NCBI GenBank assembly: GCA_964252015.1 | Contig: CAXULW010000010.1 | Span: 1 to 64,000 of the forward strand | DNA: 64,000 nt | Origin: CAXSBR01 sp964252015 | GTDB lineage: Bacteria > Actinomycetota > Actinomycetes > Mycobacteriales > Jatrophihabitantaceae | Reading direction: 5' to 3' | Part shown: positions 8,101-16,108 of the stretch, in pieces | Layout: each line of letters starts with the position of its first letter | Position numbering within the stretch: position 1 is the stretch's first letter | The notes under the pieces: generated by a model | What the model was told of the DNA's origin: nothing | The model's input: the letters and a program-made list of their open reading frames with translations, nothing else | Databases searched by the model: none | Translations under genes and position numbers: made by a program

Positions 8101-11046
8101 GGCCGCAGTCGGCTGCGCGGTGTAGGCGATGCCGACCTCACCGGTCGGCGGCGTGAACGTAACCGCCGGATTGGCCGTCACGTTGATCGTTGCCGATCGC
8201 GTCGCCGTGCTGTTGTTGACGTCGCTCACCTGCACGGTGATCGTCGAGCTACCCGTGGCGGTGGGCGTGCCCGTGATCAGACCGGTCGACGTGTTGATCG
8301 ACAGGCCGGCGGGCAGCGTTCCGCTGCTGACCGACCAGACGAACGGCCCGGTGCCGTCGTTGACCGTGAACCCTCTGCTGTAGGGCACGCTCAGTTGGCC
8401 GGCGGGGAGCGTTCCGCTCAATGTCGGAGCAAGCACGATGGTAATGGTGCGGGCCTGGGCCGCGGTGCCGCCGACGGCGTCGGTGGCCCGAACGGTGACG
8501 CTGACGGCGCTCGCCGCGGTGGGCGTTCCGGTGATCGCACCGGTGCCGGGGTCGATCGCCAGGCCGGCGGGCAGCGTCCCTGCACTCACGGCCCAGGTGT
8601 ACGAGCCAGTCCCGCCGGACGCGGTCGGCTCCGCGGCGTACGCGACGCCGACCTCACCCGGCGGTGGTGTGAACGCCACCGCCGGACCGGCGATGACGGT
8701 GATCGCCGTCGCTTGGGAAGCGGGTGCCCCGTTCACGTCGGTCACCGTGACGGTGAAGTTCGACGTCCCCGCTGTGGTCGGTGTGCCCGACAACAACCCC
8801 GACGCCGAGTCGAGGGTGACGCCGGCGGGCAAAGTGCCGGCAGTGATCGTCCAAATATAGGGACCCGCCCCTCCGACGACGTTCAGATCGTCGGTGTAGG
8901 GGGCGCTGACCTCTCCGCTCGGCGGGGCCGCGAAGTTCAACGTCGGACCGGCGATCACGGTGAGGGTCGTCACCTCAGTGGCGAAGGCACCGAAGGCGTC
9001 GACCACCTTCACCGTGAATGTCCTGGCGCCTGGAGCCGTCGGAGTACCGGATATGACCCCGGTCGCCGCGTCGAGGGTGAGTCCGGCGGGCAGGGAACCC
9101 GAGCTCACCGACCACACGTAGGGCCCGGTGCCGGGGTTCACGCCGAGCGGATAGCTGTAGGCGGCCCCGGTGTCGCCGTTCTGCAGGGTCGCCGGATAGG
9201 CCAGTACCGGCTGGGGAGCGACGTAGATGGAGGTCGTCTGGGTGGCCACCTGGGCGTTTGCGTCGGTGGCGGAAACGGTGAAGTTGGCGAAGCCGGCGAC
9301 GGTGGGAATACCTGAAATCACTCCGGTCGTCACGTTGAGGGTGAGACCGGTGGGTAGCGTGCCCGCGGTCACCGCCCACGTGTACGGACCGGTGCCGCCT
9401 GCTGCGGTGAGCGTGTTCGTGTAGCCGGCGCTGACCTCCCCGCTCGGCGGGGCCGCGAAGGCGAGCACGGGGTTCACGTTGATCACGCTTACCGTGCTGC
9501 TCACCGTGTTGCTGGTGCCGATGAACGCGGTGCCCGTGGTGGCGCTCTTGTAGCCGAGCGCCGCCGCGTTGGCGATGACCGTGCCGTTGGCGTCGCCCGC
9601 GTTGACGGTGACGTTGAAGGCCACCGTGGTCGACGCATTGGTCGCAACCGCGCCGCCGACGGCGGCGGTGGCGCCAGCCCCCAGCCGGGCGGTCACCGTG
9701 CCGCCGGCGACGTTGCCGGCATCGTCGCCCGACGCGTCGGTGACCGGCGTACCGCCGATGACCAGCGACCCCGGCACATAGGTGGACCCGGCCGGCACCG
9801 CGTCGGTCAGGATCGAGGAGGTGGATCCGTCGGCCCCGACGTTCTTGATCGCCATCGAATAGGCGAGCACGTCGCCCGGTTTGACCGTGCCCGTGATGCC
9901 GTTGGTGAGGTCTTTGACCGTCTTAGTCGCCTGCAACGACGGGGAGTACAGGTTGGTGGCCAGGCTGATCAATCCCGGGTAGTACCCGTCGCCGACCGTC
10001 TTCAGGTTGAACGTGGTGGAGGTCTGCCCGTTGGTCAGGAAACCGGTGGCGTCGAAGCGGTCGATATCGACGCTGAGGGTGTTGGGATAGGCCGGCGTAC
10101 GGTCGGTGATCGGCACCCCGAGATCGGAAACGCTGTTGTTCTCGACGTCGGTCACGGGGTTGAGCGCGTTGGAGATGGCGTTGACGCCGAGGGTCATGGT
10201 GTCGCCGACATTTCCGCGATCGCCCTCGTAGACCACGGCGCCCATCCGGGTGACCACCGGGCCGGTCAACGGCGTGGTGAATCCGGAGATCGGGATTGAC
10301 GTCGACGCACCGTTGGCGACGTTGGTGAAGCCGGTGTAGATGACCAGGTTGCGGATCGGCTGGGTGGGGTCCCGGTAGGCCACGGCGAGGGCCCAACCCG
10401 CGTAGTCATTGCCGCCGGTGCCGGCCTGGACGTCAGCCACGGTGTAGACCCCGGATCCGGCCGCCACTACCGCACTGGTCACGTCTTTGAAGCCCTGGTA
10501 ACCGCTACCGGTGCTGTCGACGGCCGCAGTGGACGTGAGGCCGGTGTATGAGGTGCCGCCGGGCACCTTGAACTTGACCTGGTTCCTGATCGCGGCGTTC
10601 GGAGCGGCCACCCCGGTGAGGGCCGAGTAGCCCGTCAAGGATCCCGCCCCAGACGTTCCGCTCCAGCTGAGCCCGGCGTAGAGCACGGTGGCCCCCGCCG
10701 GGATCGTGACCGTGGCGTCGCTGGAGTCGAACGTGTTGGTGTCGGAATCGGTGTCGACGTAGCCCATCTTGAAGTTGTTGTTCACGCCGATGCTGGTCCC
10801 GTTCTGGACGTTCGCACAGCTGAGCGTGGTGCTTCCCGCACTGAACGACCCCGTCGGACAGGTCATCAGGCTGTTGCCCCGGATCATCACATCGCCGGTC
10901 GTGTTCGTGGAGAAAACCGGGGTGAAGTTCCGAGTGGCGGCGCTGGCCGGTGCCGCCGCGACGACGAAAAGGCCGGTGGCCACCAGCAAGGCCGAGACCA
11001 AGGCGGCCCACAAACGCTGCGGGGACGCGGGGAGGCGGAACGTCAC
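5185..11046 (-). CDS. Giant secreted repeat protein: DUF11, eleven He_PIG Ig-like domains, Ig3, lamin-tail-like domain
   Basis: 1,953 residues from GTG 11046, which has AGAGGA seven bases upstream. A signal peptide (helix ending APASAA, about residue 37) starts it. Then come: an N-terminal beta domain with GLSWSG and NLVIYTGF motifs (about 40-350); a DUF11 domain (about 370-510); eleven Ig-like putative-Ig repeats of about 86 residues encoded at 9475-6640, each with a GPYTWAVSAGTLPAGL-like core; a Big_3-type Ig domain (about 6640-6320); a lamin-tail-like domain with EVIVTEF and NYVELLNTG; and a C-terminal beta domain. There is no LPXTG motif or final membrane helix, so it is probably released or held non-covalently. 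A surface adhesion or polysaccharide role is an inference. Confidence 0.88.
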   Translation of the reverse strand: MTFRLPASPQRLWAALVSALLVATGLFVVAAAPASAATRNFTPVFSTNTTGDVMIRGNSLMTCPTGSFSAGSTTLSCANVQNGTSIGVNNNFKMGYVDTDSDTNTFDSSDATVTIPAGATVLYAGLSWSGTSGAGSLTGYSALTGVAAPNAAIRNQVKFKVPGGTSYTGLTSTAAVDSTGSGYQGFKDVTSAVVAAGSGVYTVADVQAGTGGNDYAGWALAVAYRDPTQPIRNLVIYTGFTNVANGASTSIPISGFTTPLTGPVVTRMGAVVYEGDRGNVGDTMTLGVNAISNALNPVTDVENNSVSDLGVPITDRTPAYPNTLSVDIDRFDATGFLTNGQTSTTFNLKTVGDGYYPGLISLATNLYSPSLQATKTVKDLTNGITGTVKPGDVLAYSMAIKNVGADGSTSSILTDAVPAGSTYVPGSLVIGGTPVTDASGDDAGNVAGGTVTARLGAGATAAVGGAVATNASTTVAFNVTVNAGDANGTVIANAAALGYKSATTGTAFIGTSNTVSSTVSVINVNPVLAFAAPPSGEVSAGYTNTLTAAGGTGPYTWAVTAGTLPTGLTLNVTTGVISGIPTVAGFANFTVSATDANAQVATQTTSIYVAPQPVLAYPATLQNGDTGAAYSYPLGVNPGTGPYVWSVSSGSLPAGLTLDAATGVISGTPTAPGARTFTVKVVDAFGAFATEVTTLTVIAGPTLNFAAPPSGEVSAPYTDDLNVVGGAGPYIWTITAGTLPAGVTLDSASGLLSGTPTTAGTSNFTVTVTDVNGAPASQATAITVIAGPAVAFTPPPGEVGVAYAAEPTASGGTGSYTWAVSAGTLPAGLAIDPGTGAITGTPTAASAVSVTVRATDAVGGTAAQARTITIVLAPTLSGTLPAGQLSVPYSRGFTVNDGTGPFVWSVSSGTLPAGLSINTSTGLITGTPTATGSSTITVQVSDVNNSTATRSATINVTANPAVTFTPPTGEVGIAYTAQPTAAGGTAPYTWAVSGGALPAGLVINASTGAITGTPNAAIATSVTVRVTDAVARTATQARTITIVAAPTLTGTLAGGELTAPYNSGLTVNAGIGAYVWSISSGSLPAGLTINTSTGVIAGTPTATGSFPITILVTDANNLTATQPGTITVTAGPAVAFTPPNGELGAAYTAQPTASGGASPYTWAVSAGTLPAGLSINTGTGAITGTPSTVGAASVTVQATDSKGGIATQATTITIVATPTLTGTLAAGELTAPYSSGFTVNDGIGPFTWSIDISSGTLPEGLTINASTGLITGTPTATGSFPITVQVTDVNNFTATRTGTLTVTAGPVVAFTPPNGEVGVAYTAQPTASGGNGPYTWAVSVGTLPGGLSINAITGAITGTPTAAGTTNITVQATDSIGGTATQARTIAIVAAPTLTFTAPPAGELGATYSDQLTKSGGVGPFTWSVSAGSLPNGVTLASDTGLLSGTPTALGTFNFTVRIVDVNNKADTKTATIDVNKTTSTVSVSAPTSARFGNTITITATVAPSSAGGTVTFTDIATTGPQAGNPVTLGTGTVSGGTASLTTALPAFGVNTVKATYGGDATHAAATSTTTSVEVSAYAGEVIVTEFRTSGPGGAGDNYVELLNTGPTVPLAGFKISADSGTVTTLPANAGLLGTGRSYLVTGAGFTLAAIATSDDVVATVGTGGMKVTAPDTGSTRTDAVGPGTGFHTGTGLLPITGNPDSNWAWVRTELAGAAVDSRNNAADFQLVSTGLAPVGGVQPTLGSPSPTGTADPYQHNATLKSTLLDTGKGVATAPNRVVVTGTLGQLVIRRTITNTTGQTITAAKVRTSALSEQFGAPQPGVANQPAGVAKLHAINPAAPTELVTVTGGASVTVHDLSVDAPSAGPGGGLNSTFTVPLPGGGLAPGASINVAFTFVVETHGTFWFGYDVDATTTAVAPGARHANRAAAQTAGRSNAGQSTTRHTAATVTGYLR
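6640..9475 (-). repeat. Eleven tandem Ig-like coding repeats with two-repeat higher-order period
   Basis: Eleven repeats of about 258 bp encode Ig-like domains. Repeats 4-10 alternate between two sequence types: type A (AFTPPxGEVGxAYTAQPTASGG) and type B (PTLTGTLAAGELTAPYSSGF). This makes a higher-order unit of about 510 bp, seen for example between 7306, 7817 and 8334. The array therefore grew by duplication of domain pairs. The first three and the last repeat are more divergent. Confidence 0.85.
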
Positions 11047-11219
11047 GGGGGGTCCTCTGCCGGGCACCGGGGGCTGCCCTATCGACGCGAGGTGCCGCCG
11101 CAGGGCTGATACCCCATCGGTTCGAAGATCAGCACGACCTCGTGCGCTATGCCCGAGCAGCGTGTCATATGCGCCGACTTTTCGCGACGCGGAGGGTTCG
11201 GCGATGGCAAGATCATCAG

Positions 11220-12107
11220 ATGAACGAACCGATCGTCCCGGCGATCGACGGCGACATCGCGTTGCCGACCGGGTTCGATCATCCGCACGCCTCTGACCAG
11301 GCTCGCCGCATAGCCGAACGTGGCACGATCCTGCGGGCCCAGGTCGGTTCCGGCGTCCACGGGACCTCGATCAGCGGGCAGGACGACCGCGACGAGATGG
11401 GCATCTGCCTCGAGCCGCCCGAATACGTGACCGGCATTGCCCGCGTTCCGGCCGGAGTGGACGCGCGGACCGCGACGGTCGAGTTCGAGCAGTATCAACG
11501 CCACACCGTCTGGGACCAACCCGGCGGCCTGGCCAACCGGTCCGGAGCCGGGGATCTCGACGTGGTCATCTATTCGGCCCGAAAGTGGTCTCGCCTGGCT
11601 CTGACCGGTAATCCCACCGTGCTGTTACTTCTCTTCGTGCCCGACGAGGAGGTCCTGTACCGCAACGATGCCGGCGCCGAACTGGTGGCTAATGCACACC
11701 GGTTCGTCTCGCAACTCGCCGCCGATCGATTCCTGGGCTACCTGCGCGGCCAGAAGGCCGCGATGAGCGGTCAGTCCGGTGCGCACACCAACCGGCCCGA
11801 ACTCGTCGCCGCCCACGGTTACGACACCAAGTTCGCCATGCACGCCCTGCGTCTGGGCGTTCAGGGCGTAGAGCTGTTGACCACCGGACGGATCACGTTG
11901 CCGGTCCCGGAGCCAGACCGGCAGTATCTGCGGGCCATCCGTCGTGGCGAGGTGGCTCAAGCCGACGTCATCAGCGCCGTCGACGCGGCGGAACGCCAAC
12001 TGGAGTCGTTGCGGACGAGCCCGGCCATTCCCGTGGAACCCGATCGGGATTGGGTCAACGGTTGGCTGCACCGGTCGTACACGACCTCCTGGGCCACTCT
12101 CACCTGA
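11220..12107 (+). CDS. RlaP/YcgL-type nucleotidyltransferase (DNA polymerase beta superfamily)
   Basis: 295 residues. The nucleotidyltransferase signature is near the N-terminus: Gly43-Ser44 in QVGSGVHGTS, followed by Asp56-x-Asp58 in GQDDRDEMG, the two metal ligands. The rest matches the predicted-nucleotidyltransferase family PF10127 (YcgL, RlaP), including the long C-terminal helical part with a conserved HALRLGVQGVELLTTGRITLP stretch. RlaP proteins have been linked to RNA repair because they co-occur with RtcB ligases; an RtcB gene lies 1.5 kb away. ATG 11220 is the first start that keeps the family N-terminus; its ribosome site is weak. A palindromic terminator follows. Confidence 0.85.
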   Translation: MNEPIVPAIDGDIALPTGFDHPHASDQARRIAERGTILRAQVGSGVHGTSISGQDDRDEMGICLEPPEYVTGIARVPAGVDARTATVEFEQYQRHTVWDQPGGLANRSGAGDLDVVIYSARKWSRLALTGNPTVLLLLFVPDEEVLYRNDAGAELVANAHRFVSQLAADRFLGYLRGQKAAMSGQSGAHTNRPELVAAHGYDTKFAMHALRLGVQGVELLTTGRITLPVPEPDRQYLRAIRRGEVAQADVISAVDAAERQLESLRTSPAIPVEPDRDWVNGWLHRSYTTSWATLT

Positions 12108-12123
12108 CCCGCAGCCTCCCTGC

Positions 12124-12176
12124 CCGAATCGGGTGCACACAAGCCCACCAGGTGGACCTGTGTGCACCCGATTCGG
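12124..12176. terminator. Bidirectional palindromic terminator
   Basis: A perfect 17-bp stem (CCGAATCGGGTGCACAC at 12124-12140 with its complement at 12160-12176) encloses 19 bases that can themselves pair in part. It sits between two convergent stop codons (12107 and 12184) and can serve both genes. Confidence 0.85.
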
Positions 12177-12183
12177 TATTAGG

Positions 12184-13425
12184 TCAGAACTCGGTCTCCA
12201 CGACGCCGATCACGTGGTCGGCGTCGTCGAGCAGGAAGACCGCGCGATGACGATCGAGCGTGGTGCAGGGATGCGAGATCCCGAGGCGGATCAGGTCGCC
12301 CGTGACGATGTCGAGCTGAGGCGAGAACCGCACGAAGGTGTGCTGATCGCTCAGGGCCGACACGTGTGCGTCGGTAACGCTCAGATCGAGACGCTCGGGG
12401 CCGCGAACACGTTCGAGCGGCACGGGCAACCCGGCGTCGTGGGACAGGTCGCGCCGCCCGGCATCGGCCACCGCCAACCCCGGTTCCGGATTGGAGACGA
12501 CGCGGGCCCACACCGACAGGGCCGCCGCGAGCCGTGGGGCGCCGGCCACCCCCGCCGCCGCCGGCGTGCCCGCGGCGTACAGGCCGTGATCGTGGATGAG
12601 GTAGCAGCCGCTGCGCAGTACCACCGCGGCGTCGGCGGTGCGCGCCCACGGACCGAGGATGGCCGCCACCCGGTCGAAGAACAGGCTGCCGCCCGCGCTG
12701 ACCACGGCGTCGCGACCGGGCAGCAACCCCGCGTCGATCAGCTCGCCGGCCAACGTCCGCAGCTGGGTCAGGTAGTCATCGACCGCCCCCAGGACGGCTG
12801 GTTCGCGCACCGAGCCGATCGTGCCCTCGTACCCCGCGATCCCGGCCAGGCGCACCCCGGCGGTGTCGGCCACGGTGGTCGCGAGCTCGACCGCGGCGGC
12901 GACGCCGCGGACGCCCGTCCGCCCGCCGGTGTGGCCGAGCTCGACCAGCACGTCGAAGGGACGCCCACCGGCCCCGAGTGCGGCCGCCGCCAGGCGCTCG
13001 ATGCCGGTCGCCGAATCCACATACAGCCACAGCTGTCGCTGCGGGTTGGCGGCCAGTTGCGCCGCCAACCAGTCCAGCGCGGCTGGGTCGACGACCTCGT
13101 TCGCCAACAGCACCCGGGTGAAGCCGTGGTGCCACAGCAGCGCCACCTGGCGCGGCAGGGCGGCGGTCATGGCCCAGCTGCCGTTGTCCCGCTGAACGTC
13201 GAGCAGTCCGGCGGCCAGGGTCGTCTTCGCGTGCGGGGCGAGCTGAAGTCCGTGCTCGTCACAGAAAGCGCGCATTGCCCGAGCGTTGGCGACTACCGCG
13301 CTGCGGCGCAGGGTCGCCACCGGCGTAGCCAGCTGCCCGGCGGCCACATCAAGGGTTCCCGTGGCCAGGAGCTCGCGGTCAAAGCGGGCGCCCAGCGGAA
13401 TCCCTTTGTAGACCAGGGCATCCAT
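12184..13425 (-). CDS. PLP-dependent D-serine dehydratase / D-threonine aldolase-like enzyme
   Basis: 413 residues with the fold-type III (alanine racemase-like) barrel and the C-terminal D-serine-dehydratase domain. The PLP lysine is Lys67 in LAPHAKTT. The C-terminal zinc-site motif appears as HPCTTLDRHR near residue 385. Family members dehydrate or cleave D-hydroxy amino acids, or deaminate amino acids, in the cytosol; the exact substrate cannot be read. ATG 13425 is preferred over GTG 13431, since GGGGAG lies at the right distance. A RidA gene, the usual partner that hydrolyses the enamine/imine product, starts divergently only 24 bp away but is truncated. Confidence 0.87.
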   Translation of the reverse strand: MDALVYKGIPLGARFDRELLATGTLDVAAGQLATPVATLRRSAVVANARAMRAFCDEHGLQLAPHAKTTLAAGLLDVQRDNGSWAMTAALPRQVALLWHHGFTRVLLANEVVDPAALDWLAAQLAANPQRQLWLYVDSATGIERLAAAALGAGGRPFDVLVELGHTGGRTGVRGVAAAVELATTVADTAGVRLAGIAGYEGTIGSVREPAVLGAVDDYLTQLRTLAGELIDAGLLPGRDAVVSAGGSLFFDRVAAILGPWARTADAAVVLRSGCYLIHDHGLYAAGTPAAAGVAGAPRLAAALSVWARVVSNPEPGLAVADAGRRDLSHDAGLPVPLERVRGPERLDLSVTDAHVSALSDQHTFVRFSPQLDIVTGDLIRLGISHPCTTLDRHRAVFLLDDADHVIGVVETEF

Positions 13426-13449
13426 TTCCACAACTCCCCAGGAGACGAC

Positions 13450-13566
13450 GTGACCCGTACCGCAGGCACCTCCGTCGATCTGCCCGCGCCGGGCGGACCA
13501 TACTCGCCCGGCGTGCGCGTCGGTGGGTGGATCTACACCTCCGGGCAGGCGGCGCGACGTTCATAG
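13450..13566 (+). pseudogene. Truncated RidA-family enamine/imine deaminase
   Basis: A GTG start with GGAG five bases upstream opens 38 codons. The peptide matches the N-terminus of RidA (YjgF/YER057c/UK114): a PGGPYSPGVRVGGWIYTSGQ segment, where RidA proteins have G-P-Y-S-x-A-x-x-x-G-x-x-x-x-x-SGQ. The match stops right after GQ and a stop follows six codons later. A full protein has about 125-130 residues, so about 70% is missing. The lost 3' part coincides with the junction to the rtcB segment. Confidence 0.82.
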
Positions 13567-13614
13567 CCACGTCGATTGCAGCACCGGCATCAGGTAGCTC
13601 TCAATCCCAGCGGC

Positions 13615-14787
13615 TCAGTCGCCCTTGACGTTCACGAGCTGGTGGAGCGTGTGCTTGACCGTCACCAGGTCGGCGGCGTCGGCCATCACAGTGTCGATGT
13701 CCTTGTAGGCCGCCGGAATCTCGTCGATGAACGCAGCGGTATCGCGGTACTCGATGCCCTTCATCGCCGCCCGCAGGTCTTCGTGGCTGAACGCCTTGCG
13801 CGCCGCCGACCGCGAGTAGTTGCGACCAGCGCCGTGCGGTGACGAGTTGAGCGCCAGCCGGTTGCCCTTGCCCTCCACCACGTAGCTGGCCGTGCCCATC
13901 GAGCCGGGGATCAATCCCGGCTTGCCCTCAGTGGCCTCGATCGCGCCCTTGCGCGACAACCACACGTCGTGGCCGAAGTGACGTTCCTTCTGGGTGAAGT
14001 TGTGGTGGCAGTTGATGCGCTCCCGCTCCCGGACGGCGTGGCCGGTCCAGGAAGCAACGCAACTGATCAGCCGGTCCATCATCTCCTCGCGGTTGAGCAA
14101 CGCGAAGTGCTGAGCCCAGCGCAGCTGCCGGATGTAGGCCCAGAACTCGTCGGTGCCTTCGGCGAGGTAGGCCAGGTCAGGGTCAGGCAGCGTTATCCAC
14201 CACCGCTTCATGGCCTGCTGGGCCACCTTGATGTGATGTCCCGCGATCTTGTTGCCGACGCCGCGGGAGCCTGAGTGCAGGAACAACCAGACCGTGCCGG
14301 CCTCGTCCACCGTCACCTCGATGAAGTGGTTACCCGAGCCGAGGGTGCCAAGTTGCAGCCGCCAGTTGCCTGCGTAGCTGGCCGGATCGAAGTCCGCGGC
14401 CGCGGCCCGCGTCTCGAGATCCGCGATCCGTGCTTCAGCCGAATCCGTCAGTTCGGTGTTGTACTTGCCCGCTGACAGCGGGATCGCGGCCTCGATCGAG
14501 TGGCGCAAGGCGGCCAGACCGGTCGAGAAGTCCGCGGCCGTGAATTGGGTACGCACCGCGATCATCCCGCAACCGATGTCCACCCCGACCGCGGCCGGCA
14601 TGATCGCCCCGAGGGTGGGAATGACCGAGCCGACGGTAGCGCCTTTACCGAGATGGGCGTCGGGCATCAGCGCCAGATGCGGGTAGATGAACGGCATCGT
14701 CGATGCCTGCTCGGCCTGCGCCCGGGTGGTGGGCTCGAGGATCGATGCCCAGTTGAAGAGCCGCTTGCTGATCTGTTCCATAGACAT
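13615..14787 (-). CDS. rtcB: RtcB 3'-phosphate/5'-hydroxyl RNA ligase
   Basis: 390 residues. RtcB joins RNA 2',3'-cyclic phosphate or 3'-phosphate ends to 5'-hydroxyl ends using GTP and Mn2+. All hallmark motifs are present: MPDAHLGKG (Asp43), VDIGCG (Asp70, Cys73), GSGNHFIE, LHSGSRGVG, CHHNF, GSMGT, and the guanylylated histidine His318 in SSPHGAGR. It is shorter than E. coli RtcB but normal for the actinobacterial compact group. The start is ATG 14785-14787; no good ribosome site is visible. Flanking genes on both sides are remnants, and an RlaP-type nucleotidyltransferase lies nearby. No archease or RtcR regulator is in the window. Confidence 0.95.
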   Translation of the reverse strand: MSMEQISKRLFNWASILEPTTRAQAEQASTMPFIYPHLALMPDAHLGKGATVGSVIPTLGAIMPAAVGVDIGCGMIAVRTQFTAADFSTGLAALRHSIEAAIPLSAGKYNTELTDSAEARIADLETRAAAADFDPASYAGNWRLQLGTLGSGNHFIEVTVDEAGTVWLFLHSGSRGVGNKIAGHHIKVAQQAMKRWWITLPDPDLAYLAEGTDEFWAYIRQLRWAQHFALLNREEMMDRLISCVASWTGHAVRERERINCHHNFTQKERHFGHDVWLSRKGAIEATEGKPGLIPGSMGTASYVVEGKGNRLALNSSPHGAGRNYSRSAARKAFSHEDLRAAMKGIEYRDTAAFIDEIPAAYKDIDTVMADAADLVTVKHTLHQLVNVKGD

Positions 14788-14986
14788 TGTGTAATCCAGT
14801 GCTCCGCGCGATGCACTCCATTTTGCGAAGTCTCGGATGGTTCACCCCAAAGATGGGCAACACTGTCGACGTGAAATTGAGAGCCCTCGCCGAGTTCACG
14901 ATCAACCGCGTCCGACTTGTTCAGACCAGGCTCGACGGACTCATAGAACGCATCGAGTGCTTGGCGGCGCTCCTCGGGGCGCCGCT

Positions 14987-15172
14987 TTAGATGGCCTTGC
15001 TGATCTGGTCGAACGACATCTCGATGTTGGCCGGGATCGCGCAGACGTCGCCGATGTCCACCATGTTCAGCGGCTCGCGCAGGTCGACGCCCATCTCGCA
15101 GCTGTAGGCCCCGAACAGATTGGTGGCGCGCCGAATGCCTTGCGGTCCGAACGGGTGCCGGGGCGGTACCCC
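14987..15172 (-). pseudogene. Agmatinase/ureohydrolase fragment
   Basis: An open stretch of 61 codons ending at TAA 14987 matches the N-terminal third of agmatinase-family ureohydrolases: HPFGPQGIRRATNLFGAYS, then GVDLREPLNMVDIGDV and SFDQISKAI. The metal-binding GGDHS and DAHxD motifs that should follow are absent, and no start codon with a ribosome site precedes the fragment. It therefore lacks both ends. It lies about 200 bp upstream of rtcB on the same strand, on the far side from the RidA remnant. Confidence 0.72.
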
Positions 15173-15264
15173 CCTACGACTGGGCGAGCAGACCGGATTG
15201 ATCAGCACCCGCGACGATCGCGCCGGGGGTGAACACCGGCGCCCACTGGCCAACCGTAGGGCTC

Positions 15265-16059
15265 CTACGCACCGACCATGTTGTAGCCGCCGTCGGCGAC
15301 CATGTATCCACCGGTCATGTGCGAGGCGTCGTCGCTGGCCAGGAAGAGCGCGGTTCCGGCCAGTTCGGCCGGTCCGGGGATGCGGCCCATCGGGGTGAGC
15401 TTGCGCAGCTGGTCGCCGCGCCCGGACTTCCAGTCCGCGCGTCCAAGGGTTGCGTCGGTCTCGATGAAGCCGGGCGCGAAGACGTTCACCCGCACGGTGG
15501 GTGCGAACGCCTGGGCGTAGGACTTGGTCGCCCCGAGGATGCCGTACTTGGCCGCGGCGTACTGCGGGGCCCGCGCACTTCCCCGCACGATCACGGTCGA
15601 ACCGATGTTGACGATGGCGCCGTGACCCTGGTCGAGCATGCGCGCACCGAACTCGTGGATGCAGAACATCGTGCCCTTGATGTCGACGTCGAGGACGTGG
15701 TCGATCGACTCCTCGGTGACGTCGCGCCACGACATCTGCTCGCGGGCCACGTCGCCGACGTTGTTGATGAGCACGTCCAGGCCGCCGAACGCGGCGAAGG
15801 CATCGTCGGCCATCCGCTTGACGTCGTCCCACTGGGTGATGTCGGCCTGGAAGATCTCGACCGTGCCGCCCAGGTCACGGATGCGCGCGGCGGTCTGTTC
15901 CGCGCCGTCCTTCGAGCTGCGGTAGTGGACGCCCACCCGGGCGCCCTCCTGCGCCGCCCGCACCGCAATGGCCGCGCCGAAGCCGGTACCGGCTCCGGTG
16001 ACGAGCACCGAACGGCCGGGGAATCGTTGTGTGATCACCGGGCTGGCCGCAGCAGACAT
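15265..16059 (-). CDS. Short-chain dehydrogenase/reductase (FabG-like), SDR1
   Basis: 264 residues, a classical SDR. The NAD(P)-binding TGAGTGFGAA is at residues 18-27, LINNVG near 98, the catalytic Ser in NIGST, and Tyr-x-x-x-Lys as YAAAK; the C-terminus is GGYMVADGGYNMVGA. A FIETDA segment is typical of FabG-like members. The start ATG 16059 has GAGGAG upstream; the longer frame above it overlaps the neighbouring gene and is not family-like. It is the second gene of a two-SDR unit (49 bp gap) whose first gene has an operator copy upstream, so it probably reduces or oxidises an intermediate of the local catabolic pathway. Confidence 0.9.
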   Translation of the reverse strand: MSAAASPVITQRFPGRSVLVTGAGTGFGAAIAVRAAQEGARVGVHYRSSKDGAEQTAARIRDLGGTVEIFQADITQWDDVKRMADDAFAAFGGLDVLINNVGDVAREQMSWRDVTEESIDHVLDVDIKGTMFCIHEFGARMLDQGHGAIVNIGSTVIVRGSARAPQYAAAKYGILGATKSYAQAFAPTVRVNVFAPGFIETDATLGRADWKSGRGDQLRKLTPMGRIPGPAELAGTALFLASDDASHMTGGYMVADGGYNMVGA

Positions 16060-16108
16060 GAAACGTTCTCCTCGAGATCTGATGGGACTGAGAGTGGATG
16101 GACAAAGA

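Noticed and set aside
5983..9315. Several long plus-strand frames opposite the giant secreted protein (for example 5983-7800 and 8395-9315)
   Set aside because: They are Gly/Arg-rich shadows of the Ig-like repeats and their periodicity follows the real gene on the minus strand.
14787..14990. A 67-codon plus-strand frame divergent from rtcB
   Set aside because: No ribosome site and no recognisable family; an overlapping minus-strand frame is equally open. It is probably the rtcB promoter region.
15173..15264. A short open frame between the agmatinase remnant and SDR1 ending at TAG near 15174
   Set aside because: About 28 codons with no start or family match; it could be a further gene fragment but nothing supports a call.
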